DNA from: Bacteroidota bacterium
GTDB lineage: Bacteria; Bacteroidota; Bacteroidia; B-17B0; B-17BO
DNA length: 16,537 bases
Direction: 5' to 3'
NCBI GenBank assembly: GCA_947462425.1
Contig: CANHPI010000017.1
Span: forward strand, 1-16,537
Shown: positions 7,667 to 13,880 of the stretch, piece by piece
How positions within the stretch are numbered: the first letter of the stretch is position 1
Layout: each line of letters opens with the position of its first letter
Notes under the pieces: generated by a model
The model's database searches: none
What the model saw: only the letters and a program-made list of their open reading frames with translations
Told to the model about the DNA's origin: nothing
Translations under genes and position numbers: made by a program

Positions 7667-8125
7667 TTGAAACCGAATATACAGCAAAAAATATCAATCA
7701 AAAATCGAAGAGCTAGTTTTGATTACAGTTTTATTGAAAAATATACTGCTGGCATTGTATTAGTTGGTACTGAAATTAAGGCTATCAGAGAAGGTAAAGC
7801 ATCTTTAGTAGATAGTTTTTGTTATTTTAGAAATGGAGAATTATTTATAAAAAGTTTAAATATTAGTATTTATACAGAAGGTAATTTATACAATCACGAA
7901 CCAACCAGAGAACGAAAATTACTGCTTAATAAACAAGAATTAAATAAATTGCAAAAAAAAATGCAGGATAAAGGTTTAACTATTATACCTACACTATTAT
8001 TTACATCTGATAACGGTTATGCAAAAGTTGAAATTGCTGTAGCTAAAGGAAAAAAATTATTTGATAAACGCGACGATTTAAAAACGAAAGATTTAAATAG
8101 AGAATTAGATAGGAAATTTAAATAA
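7667..8125 (+). CDS. smpB: SsrA-binding protein SmpB
   Basis: A 152-residue, normal-length SmpB, the partner of tmRNA in trans-translation, which frees ribosomes stalled on broken mRNA and tags the unfinished protein. Typical strings are IKNRRASFDYSFIEKYTAGIVL (oligonucleotide-binding barrel, from residue 10), GTEIKAIREGKASLVDSF, the YNHEPTRERKLLLNK region (about 74-88), and the basic tail AKGKKLFDKRDDLKTKDLNRELDRKFK that enters the mRNA channel. The start is TTG: an in-frame TAA (7664-7666) stands directly before it and no ATG follows until deep in the conserved domain. A rare start codon could keep expression low. The tmRNA gene is not in this window. Confidence 0.96.
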   Translation: MKPNIQQKISIKNRRASFDYSFIEKYTAGIVLVGTEIKAIREGKASLVDSFCYFRNGELFIKSLNISIYTEGNLYNHEPTRERKLLLNKQELNKLQKKMQDKGLTIIPTLLFTSDNGYAKVEIAVAKGKKLFDKRDDLKTKDLNRELDRKFK

Positions 8126-8279
8126 AAAATTATCTTTATAATCCAATCCTTAATTTTAAGAAATATAGTCATGCTTTTCATTCAGCATCTACAAAAGAAA
8201 TCGAGAAAAGATGCAGAATAATACATGCTTCGATAAATTAGTACAAAAATGACAATAAAAAAACAATAACAAAACGTAT

Positions 8280-8687
8280 ATGAAAACACTATTTTTTTTA
8301 GCCTCCTTAGCAAGTTTAGCTTGTATGTCATGCAAAGCGAAAAAAGAAACCTTGAAAACAACTGAAAGCACAGCAACTTCTGTTGCAAATACTCCGGATG
8401 CACCAATTGCATTTAGACTAATAGTATCTTTTATCAGTAAAGGCGCAGGAACCGATTATGAAAAAAAAGCAGCATTTTTATCATATGTTGATAGTCACGC
8501 AAAAAAACCAGCTTATAAAATAATTAACTGGGGAAGAGAAGGTGAAACGGATTATTGTTTTAATTTGGCTGAATTAACTGCTAAAAAAGATTTAATTACT
8601 TTTATTGAAGACATTAAAAAGATAGCAGCCGGAACAGATATGCTTATTATTTCTGAAAATGCTGAATGTACTCATCAGTCAAGATAA
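8280..8687 (+). CDS. Small putative lipoprotein of unknown function
   Basis: A 135-residue protein with an N-terminal hydrophobic segment (residues 4-17) ending in SLACMSCKAKK; C15 or C18 is a likely lipidation site, so the protein should be anchored in the periplasm or outer membrane. A Thr/Ala/Ser-rich linker (23-42) leads to a compact domain (about 43-130) with IAFRLIVSFISKGAGTDYE, the conserved-looking INWGREGETDYCFNL (82-96, C93) and LIISENAECTH (C130). The two Cys could form a disulfide. I recall similar short WGREGExDYC proteins in Bacteroidota but know no function. It stands alone, 154 bases after smpB, and is followed by a clear terminator. Overlapping minus-strand frames at 8182-8412 are shadows. 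Confidence 0.8.
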   Translation: MKTLFFLASLASLACMSCKAKKETLKTTESTATSVANTPDAPIAFRLIVSFISKGAGTDYEKKAAFLSYVDSHAKKPAYKIINWGREGETDYCFNLAELTAKKDLITFIEDIKKIAAGTDMLIISENAECTHQSR

Positions 8688-8766
8688 CAAAAATATTTAC
8701 ACTATAATTTTCAAATTATAAATATTTTTTTTCAACAAAAATCAAGTTTTGATTCAAAAATTGTGC

Positions 8767-8797
8767 AAATTGAGCCAAAAAAGGCTCGATTTTTTTT
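8767..8797 (+). terminator. Intrinsic terminator after the small lipoprotein gene
   Basis: The stem AAATTGAGCC (8767-8776) pairs with GGCTCGATTT (8783-8792) with one G-U pair and an A6 loop, followed by an unbroken T run to 8797. It stands 80 bases after the lipoprotein stop codon and only 39 bases before the pckA start, so it insulates pckA from upstream transcription. Confidence 0.8.
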
Positions 8798-8798
8798 G

Positions 8799-8806
8799 TA
8801 TTTTTG
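8799..8806 (+). promoter_or_regulatory. Candidate pckA promoter -7 box
   Basis: TATTTTTG matches the Bacteroidota TAnnTTTG element exactly and is followed by C, as often seen. A transcript would start near 8812 with a leader of about 24 bases. The -33 position falls inside the upstream terminator stem and shows no TTTG at the expected spacing; the nearest TTG (8770-8772) is 26 bases away. Confidence 0.45.
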
Positions 8807-8835
8807 CAGCCTAACTTTATTAAATTATTTTTATA

Positions 8836-10449
8836 ATGAACGAAATTGGATTAAAAGCACAAGATGCTTCTGTTGCCCAATTAGGCTTAGCAAACGTTGA
8901 AATGGCTTATTGGAATTTACCTCCGTCTGAATTGGTAGAAGAAACTATTGTTCGCGGACAAGGTGTATTAACTGATGTTGGTGCTTTAGCTATTGATACT
9001 GGAGAATTTACCGGCCGCTCACCTAAAGATAAATTTGTAGTTTATGACGAAAAAACAAAAGACAGTGTTTGGTGGGGTGATGTAAATAACCGTTTTGAAT
9101 CTGATAAATTTGATGCGCTGCATAACCGCATGTTAGCTTATTTAGGAAATAAAGAAGTTTGGGTTAGAGATTCTTATGCCTGCGCTGACCCTTCATTTAG
9201 AATTAATATTCGCGTTGTTACAGAAACACCTTGGGCTAATTTATTTGCTTCAAATTTATTTTTACGTCCTACTGCCGAAGAAATTAAAACTTTTAAGCAC
9301 GAATGGGTTATTTTAAATGCACCAGGTTTTATGGCAGATCCTGCAATTGATGGTACTCGTCAACATAACTTTGCAATCATTAATTTTACTAAAAAAGTAA
9401 TTTTAATTGGTGGTACAGCTTATACAGGAGAAATTAAAAAATCTATTTTTGCAGTATTAAATTATATTTTACCACATGATAAAAAAGTGCTTTCAATGCA
9501 CTGTTCTGCTAACATTGGTAAAGATGGTGATACCGCTATTTTCTTTGGATTATCAGGAACCGGAAAAACAACTCTATCAGCTGATCCAACTCGTAAATTA
9601 ATTGGTGATGATGAGCATGGGTGGGCTGATAACTCAGTATTTAACTTTGAAGGCGGTTGTTATGCAAAATGCGTTGACCTAACTGCTGAAAAAGAACCAC
9701 AAATTTTTAATGCTATTAAATTTGGTTCATTATTAGAAAATATTAATTTTTACGAAGGTACATCAACTGTAAATTATGCAGATGTTTCACGTACTGAAAA
9801 TACGCGAGTAAGTTATCCGGCTAATTATATTGATAATGCTGTTACTCCTGCGGTTGGCGATATTCCAAAAAATATTTTCTTTTTAACATGTGATGCATTT
9901 GGAGTTTTACCTCCAATCTCTAAGTTAAATACAGGTCAAGCGATGTATAACTTCATCTCTGGTTACACAGCAAAAGTTGCTGGAACAGAAATGGGCATTA
10001 CTGAGCCTACAACAACTTTTTCGGCTTGTTTTGGTAAAGCATTTTTACCTTTACACCCAACAAAATATGCTGAGTTATTAGGAGAAAAATTAAAGAAACA
10101 CAATGTAAACGTTTGGTTATTAAACACTGGATGGGTTGGTGGTTCTTACGGTGTTGGTAATCGTATTAAATTATCTTACACACGTTCATTAATTACTGCT
10201 GCATTAAATGGAGAATTAGATAAAGCAGAAATGGGTACAACTAACTTTTTTGGTTTAAAATTTCCTAAAACGTGTACCGATGTTCCTACTGAAATTTTAG
10301 ATCCTCGTAATTCTTGGTCTGATAAAGTGGCTTATGATGCCAAAGCTAAAAACTTAGCTGAGCAATTTATCAAAAACTTCGATCAATATGCTTCTGCAGC
10401 AAATGCTGAAATTTTAGCAGCCGCTCCAAAAGTAGAACAAGAAGCTTAA
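8836..10449 (+). CDS. pckA: Phosphoenolpyruvate carboxykinase (ATP)
   Basis: A 537-residue, full-length ATP-dependent PEP carboxykinase, which converts oxaloacetate and ATP to PEP, CO2 and ADP: the entry step of gluconeogenesis, reversible to CO2 fixation in some Bacteroidota. Motifs in order: FTGRSPKDKF (substrate-binding Arg, about residue 60), MHCSANIG (metal-binding His, about 222), the kinase P-loop GLSGTGKTTLSAD (about 239-251), IGDDEHGWAD with the metal-binding Asp, ENTRVSYP, and GWVGGSYGVGNRIKL (about 431-445). This is the ATP class; the GTP-class signature is absent. It is a single-gene unit with a promoter overlapping the preceding terminator and its own strong terminator. Confidence 0.98.
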   Translation: MNEIGLKAQDASVAQLGLANVEMAYWNLPPSELVEETIVRGQGVLTDVGALAIDTGEFTGRSPKDKFVVYDEKTKDSVWWGDVNNRFESDKFDALHNRMLAYLGNKEVWVRDSYACADPSFRINIRVVTETPWANLFASNLFLRPTAEEIKTFKHEWVILNAPGFMADPAIDGTRQHNFAIINFTKKVILIGGTAYTGEIKKSIFAVLNYILPHDKKVLSMHCSANIGKDGDTAIFFGLSGTGKTTLSADPTRKLIGDDEHGWADNSVFNFEGGCYAKCVDLTAEKEPQIFNAIKFGSLLENINFYEGTSTVNYADVSRTENTRVSYPANYIDNAVTPAVGDIPKNIFFLTCDAFGVLPPISKLNTGQAMYNFISGYTAKVAGTEMGITEPTTTFSACFGKAFLPLHPTKYAELLGEKLKKHNVNVWLLNTGWVGGSYGVGNRIKLSYTRSLITAALNGELDKAEMGTTNFFGLKFPKTCTDVPTEILDPRNSWSDKVAYDAKAKNLAEQFIKNFDQYASAANAEILAAAPKVEQEA

Positions 10450-10465
10450 TTTTACTTACTTAATC

Positions 10466-10503
10466 AAAATCCCTAATTTGGAAACGAATTAGGGATTTTT
10501 TTT
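10466..10503 (+). terminator. Strong intrinsic terminator of pckA
   Basis: A perfect 13-bp stem, AAAATCCCTAATT (10466-10478) with its inverse at 10487-10499, has an 8-base loop and runs into a tract of eight T (10496-10503). It begins 17 bases after the pckA stop codon. Confidence 0.88.
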
Positions 10504-10633
10504 ATCCAAAATTTAATTGTTTTCAGAAAGTCTAGATATAATTTTTAAAAATAGATTTATTTTCCATAAAAAAAGTCACATCAAAACAACAATTTAAACT
10601 TACAAACATGAAATCAAAAAAAATTATGTAAAT

Positions 10634-10666
10634 AAAAACCCCCAGTAAAAAATTACTGAGGGTTTT
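10634..10666 (-). terminator. Intrinsic terminator of the tRNA gene
   Basis: Read on the minus strand, AAAACCCTCAGTAA pairs with TTACTGGGGGTTTT (10666-10653 with 10648-10635, one mismatch) around a four-base loop, and the right arm ends in a T5 run (10638-10634). It starts one base after the mature tRNA 3' end, so the primary transcript ends right behind the tRNA. Confidence 0.8.
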
Positions 10667-10667
10667 G

Positions 10668-10741
10668 TGGGCCCACCTGGAATCGAACCAGGCACCTACT
10701 GATTATGAGTCAGTTGCTCTAACCGAATGAGCTATAGGCCC
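10668..10741 (-). tRNA. tRNA with CAU anticodon: tRNA-Met or tRNA-Ile2
   Basis: A 74-base cloverleaf on the minus strand. The acceptor stem GGGCCTA pairs with TGGGCCC (one T-G pair), discriminator A73; D arm GCTC/GAGC; anticodon stem ACTGA/TCAGT with loop CTCATAA (anticodon CAT at 10707-10705); T arm CCTGG TTCGATT CCAGG. CCA is not encoded (next bases are CAA), so it must be added after transcription. It is not the initiator: position 1 pairs with 72 and the anticodon stem lacks three G-C pairs. CAT also occurs in tRNA-Ile2, whose C34 becomes lysidine. The C4-G69 and C5-G68 pairs resemble TilS determinants known from E. coli tRNA-Ile2, whereas U29-A41 resembles elongator tRNA-Met. Identity stays open. 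Confidence 0.93.
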
Positions 10742-10777
10742 AATCTGACTCCGATGATTATCGGAACTGTTCAGATT
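10742..10777 (-). other. Hairpin in the tRNA 5' leader
   Basis: On the minus strand AATCTGA (10777-10771) pairs with TCAGATT (10748-10742), and inside it TCCGAT (10765-10760) pairs with ATCGGA (10755-10750) around an AATC loop, with a 5/1 asymmetric internal loop. The stem ends at the base directly before mature tRNA position 1. It would fill nearly the whole leader if transcription starts near 10780. Confidence 0.6.
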
Positions 10778-10785
10778 TAAGGTTG

Positions 10786-10816
10786 CAAAAGTATATATTT
10801 GTATTCGATTTTCAAA
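10786..10816 (-). promoter_or_regulatory. Promoter of the tRNA gene
   Basis: On the minus strand TTTG (10816-10813), 19 bases, then TACTTTTG (10793-10786): an exact match in sequence and spacing to the Bacteroidota housekeeping promoter. Transcription would begin near 10780, about 39 bases before the mature tRNA. The -33 element lies only five bases before the HAD gene start codon. Confidence 0.72.
10794..10801 (+). promoter_or_regulatory. Candidate -7 box of the HAD gene
   Basis: TATATTTG fits TAnnTTTG exactly and would start a transcript near 10807, about 14 bases before the start codon. No TTTG is present at -33. The box abuts the oppositely oriented tRNA -7 box (10786-10793). Confidence 0.42.
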
Positions 10817-10820
10817 ATAT

Positions 10821-11447
10821 ATGAAGCAAATAAAAAATATAATATTTGATTTAGGTGGAGTGATCATTAACCTTGACATTAATAAAACAATTCAAGAATT
10901 TAATAAATTATCTAAAATGCCGTTTGAATCGATTTATTCGCAATTACAACAAACTCCCATTTTTGACAAATTTGACAAAGGAGAAATTTCAGATTCTATT
11001 TTCTTTAATGAACTACAAAAAACTTTAGGTTTACCTATCTCAAAAGAAAAACTAACTTTTGCATGGAATGCGATGCTATTAGATTTCCCAAAAAATCGGT
11101 TAGATTTATTACAAAAATTAAAACCCAACTATCGTTTGTTTTTACTAAGTAATACTAATGAAACTCATATTACTGAATTTGAAACTATATTATTTAAACA
11201 ACACGGCTATAAAAATTTAGACTCTTTTTTTGAAAAAGTTTATTATTCATGCAGAATGGGTAAACGTAAACCCAATACTGATATTTTTAACTATGTACTA
11301 AGTGGTCATAATCTTAATCCTGAGGAAACCTTGTTTATTGATGATACCATTCAACATATAGAAGGTGCTTTAAAAACAGGCATTCAGGCAAAATTACTGG
11401 ATAAAAATAAAGAGGTGATAGATTTAATAAATGATCTTGATTTATAA
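10821..11447 (+). CDS. HAD superfamily phosphatase (subclass IA, YihX-like)
   Basis: A 208-residue haloacid dehalogenase-type hydrolase. Motif I is IIFDLGGVIINLD with nucleophile D10; the usual second Asp of DxD is Gly (G12), as in the YihX/epoxide-hydrolase N-domain branch. Motif II is LFLLSNTNETH (S110), motif III the Lys in GKRKPNTDIF (K150), motif IV LFIDDTIQHIEGA (D174, D175). A helical cap (about 20-90) lies between motifs I and II, giving subclass IA. It probably removes phosphate from a small sugar phosphate or nucleotide in the cytoplasm; the substrate is unknown. It is divergent from a tRNA gene and not in an operon. Downstream an AT-only 8-bp inverted repeat (11465-11491) may act as a weak terminator. 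Confidence 0.92.
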   Translation: MKQIKNIIFDLGGVIINLDINKTIQEFNKLSKMPFESIYSQLQQTPIFDKFDKGEISDSIFFNELQKTLGLPISKEKLTFAWNAMLLDFPKNRLDLLQKLKPNYRLFLLSNTNETHITEFETILFKQHGYKNLDSFFEKVYYSCRMGKRKPNTDIFNYVLSGHNLNPEETLFIDDTIQHIEGALKTGIQAKLLDKNKEVIDLINDLDL

Positions 11448-11606
11448 TATAAATTGTACAAGACTATTTATATTTATGTTATCTATAAATAATTTATTAC
11501 ATATTTTGTAACCTAAAAAATGAAAATGAAATGGGGATAGTTATCTCAAATTACTAAAAATTTCAGTATTATTAGATAAATTTTAAAGACCTCTAATAAT
11601 AAGCAA

Positions 11607-12356
11607 TTATTTTTTTTTGATGTAGATTTTATTTTTAGCCAACCCCAATTTATTAAAGAAATGAGAGAATGAAACTCCTAAAACCCCCATACCATAAGTT
11701 GCGCTGCGTCTGAAATTAATAGAACTTGCTTCTGGAAAATATTTAGTAGGACAAGTTACTTCTCCAATTTCAAAACCGGCATAAAATATTTGTGAAATCA
11801 TTTGATTATCAAAAACAAAATCATCTGAATTTTCGTGATAACTTATGGTTTCTAAAATCTCTCTGTTAAACGCTCTGTAACCAGTATGATATTCGCTTAA
11901 TTTTTGATTAATTAAAATATTTTGAGTTAATGTTAAGCAGCGATTAAAAAAGTATTTATATAAAGGCATTCCGCCTTTTAAGGCGCCTTTGCCTAAAATA
12001 CGAGAACCAAATACCGAAGGAAATAAATCATTGGCAATCATATAACTCATGCTATGAATTAATTTTGGGGTGTATTGATAATCAGGATGCAACATAATAA
12101 CAATATCAGCACCTAATGAAAGTGCCTTATCGTAACAGGTTTTTTGGTTTCCGCCATAACCTTTATTTTGTTCGTGTCTAATAACGTGATTAATTCCCAA
12201 TGCTTTTCCAACCTCTGCCGTATTATCCTTGCTGTGATCATCAACCAGAACAACATCATCCACTATATCAAAAGGAATTTCATCGTAAGTACGTTTTAGA
12301 GTTAATGCAGCATTGTAAGCCGGCAACACTACTATTATCTTTTTACCATTAATCAT
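11607..12356 (-). CDS. Glycosyltransferase family 2 (DPM1-like)
   Basis: A GT-A fold transferase of 249 residues from the ATG at 12356. A TTG at 12374 extends the frame by six codons, but it overlaps a candidate promoter box and relatives begin just before IIVVLPAYNA, so I use the ATG. Motifs: VVLPAYNAALTL (9-20), the nucleotide-binding VVLVDDHSKDNT (35-46), the NKGYGGNQKTCYDKAL loop (64-79), and IMLHPDYQYTP (87-97), where the family DxD is replaced by HPD as in a common GT2 subgroup. It probably moves a sugar from a nucleotide sugar to polyprenyl phosphate or a lipid. No clear membrane helices are seen, so it should be cytoplasmic or peripheral. It is divergent from an LptF/LptG permease gene, in an envelope context. 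Confidence 0.92.
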   Translation of the reverse strand: MINGKKIIVVLPAYNAALTLKRTYDEIPFDIVDDVVLVDDHSKDNTAEVGKALGINHVIRHEQNKGYGGNQKTCYDKALSLGADIVIMLHPDYQYTPKLIHSMSYMIANDLFPSVFGSRILGKGALKGGMPLYKYFFNRCLTLTQNILINQKLSEYHTGYRAFNREILETISYHENSDDFVFDNQMISQIFYAGFEIGEVTCPTKYFPEASSINFRRSATYGMGVLGVSFSHFFNKLGLAKNKIYIKKK

Positions 12357-12362
12357 ATCATA

Positions 12363-12370
12363 CAAAAATA
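12363..12370 (-). promoter_or_regulatory. Candidate -7 box of the GT2 gene
   Basis: TATTTTTG (12370-12363 on the minus strand) fits TAnnTTTG exactly. Transcription would start about one or two bases before the ATG at 12356, giving a nearly leaderless mRNA. A TGTG at 12395-12392 is a poor -33 match at 21 bases. Chance occurrence is quite possible. Confidence 0.3.
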
Positions 12371-12431
12371 ACAAAGTTTATATAAAATGCTCACATCTCC
12401 TTAAAAAAAATAATTAATTTAGCCATTCATA

Positions 12432-13880
12432 TTGAAAACAAAAGTTTTACATAGCTATCTATTAAAAGCGTATTTACCTCCTTTTTTTCTTACACTTTTT
12501 ATTGGAGTATTTGTGTTTTTTTTAATTCATGTATTTACTTATATGGATGATATTATTGGTAAAGGAATGGGTGCATGGGTACTATTTCAGTTCTTTGCTT
12601 ATTCATTCTTAACATTTATTCCTGTTGCAATGCCTCTGGCAGTATTACTTTCATCAATTATGACATTTGGTAATTTGGCCGAAAATTATGAATTAGCTGC
12701 CATGAAATCATCTGGCTTATCTTTATTTAAAATTATAAAACCAGTTTTTGCGTTTATACTTTTTTTAGCAGCAATCACTTTCGTATTTAATAATTTTGTT
12801 CTGCCTGCCATAACTCTCAAATCTGCCCGAATGCTTTGGGATATAAGACAAGCCAAACCAACCTTAAGCATTAAGGAAGGTGTTTACTATAGTCAATTAG
12901 AAGGCTACACAATAAAAGTAGGTAATAAAAGCAAAGATGGTCAAACGCTATATAACTTAAATATTTATGATCATTCGGATGGATTAGGAAACAATATTCA
13001 ATTATATGCAGATAGCGGAAAAATGAAAACTTCGGCAGATACAAATTACCTTCAAATACAGTTAAATAATGGCTCTAGATATGAAGATGTAATACAAGAA
13101 GGACAACATAAAAGAACACGTCCGCTGATGCAATTACTTTATGATGAGCTTAACATTAACGTGGATATGAGTAGTTTTAAAATGAAAAATACCAAAGAGG
13201 AACTGTTTAAAGGCCATCATGAAATGATGAATGTTTGGCAAATAGATAAAGAGATTGATACGTTTAATATTGATATTGGAAAAAAATATGAAAAACTTAA
13301 TGATCAATTTAAAAACTATTTTTTAAGTAGAACATTGCATACATCTAACCTAACAAATGTACCACAATCTATAAAAAAATTTTATGCAACTCTTAACCAA
13401 GAAGAATTTAAAAGAAGTGTTGAAAATGCTCAAAATTTAGTAAGAAGTTCGAGCTCATTTATTGACTCTATTAACGAAGAAGTTTATGGTAAAGAACTCA
13501 GCAAAATGGATTATTTAATAGGTTGGCATAAAAAAATAAATATTTCTTTTGCATGTATTGTATTGTTTTTTGTAGGGGCGCCATTAGGAGCCATTATCAG
13601 AAAAGGAGGAATGGGATTACCTGTAGTGGTAGCTGTATTATTTTTTTTACTGTATTATATAGTTAGTATTATTTATGAGGATTTAGTGATGGAAGGTGTT
13701 TATTCTGTTGTTTTTGGTTCTTGGTTTCCTTTAATGCTTTTTTTACCCTTAGGTATTTTTCTAACTTTTAAGGCGGCTCGAGATTCAGCTTTATTTGATA
13801 TCTATTCATATACAGAACCTATTAAAAAGTTATTTAACCGAACACAAAAAGTTGGCAATGAAAATTCTTCAGTTATGTAA
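12432..13880 (+). CDS. LptF/LptG family permease
   Basis: A 482-residue inner-membrane protein of the YjgP/YjgQ (LptF/LptG) family, which with LptB and LptC extracts lipopolysaccharide and passes it to the transport bridge. Three N-terminal membrane helices (about 15-37, 52-80, 101-125), a large periplasmic domain (about 130-365) and three C-terminal helices (about 370-390, 396-416, 428-448) give the family layout; ENYELAAMKSSGLSLFKI (84-101) is the conserved coupling region and GAPLGAIIRKGGMGLPVVVA the start of the second helix bundle. The periplasmic domain has a helical stretch (about 255-355) beyond the beta-jellyroll. The start is TTG: the frame opens at 12423 after a TAG and holds no ATG before the first helix. 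F or G cannot be decided. It overlaps the next gene by 23 bases. Confidence 0.94.
   Translation: MKTKVLHSYLLKAYLPPFFLTLFIGVFVFFLIHVFTYMDDIIGKGMGAWVLFQFFAYSFLTFIPVAMPLAVLLSSIMTFGNLAENYELAAMKSSGLSLFKIIKPVFAFILFLAAITFVFNNFVLPAITLKSARMLWDIRQAKPTLSIKEGVYYSQLEGYTIKVGNKSKDGQTLYNLNIYDHSDGLGNNIQLYADSGKMKTSADTNYLQIQLNNGSRYEDVIQEGQHKRTRPLMQLLYDELNINVDMSSFKMKNTKEELFKGHHEMMNVWQIDKEIDTFNIDIGKKYEKLNDQFKNYFLSRTLHTSNLTNVPQSIKKFYATLNQEEFKRSVENAQNLVRSSSSFIDSINEEVYGKELSKMDYLIGWHKKINISFACIVLFFVGAPLGAIIRKGGMGLPVVVAVLFFLLYYIVSIIYEDLVMEGVYSVVFGSWFPLMLFLPLGIFLTFKAARDSALFDIYSYTEPIKKLFNRTQKVGNENSSVM

Noticed and set aside
8185..8214. Inverted repeat GCATCT ... AGATGC
   Set aside because: Only 6 bp with an 18-base loop and no T run; too weak to call a terminator or operator.
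8182..8412. Overlapping minus-strand frames of 76 and 60 codons
   Set aside because: They overlap the signal-peptide region of the small lipoprotein gene and the adjacent gap; their hydrophobicity comes from A-rich plus-strand sequence.
10668..10741. Initiator tRNA-fMet
   Set aside because: Position 1 pairs with 72 and the anticodon stem lacks the three consecutive G-C pairs of initiator tRNAs.
12357..12374. TTG at 12374 as start of the GT2 gene
   Set aside because: It would add six codons overlapping a TAnnTTTG box; the ATG at 12356 gives the usual family start.
13795..13857. TTG at 13795 as start of the GT4 gene
   Set aside because: It would add 21 residues deep inside the lptF/G gene in front of the conserved first strand; the ATG at 13858 fits the family.
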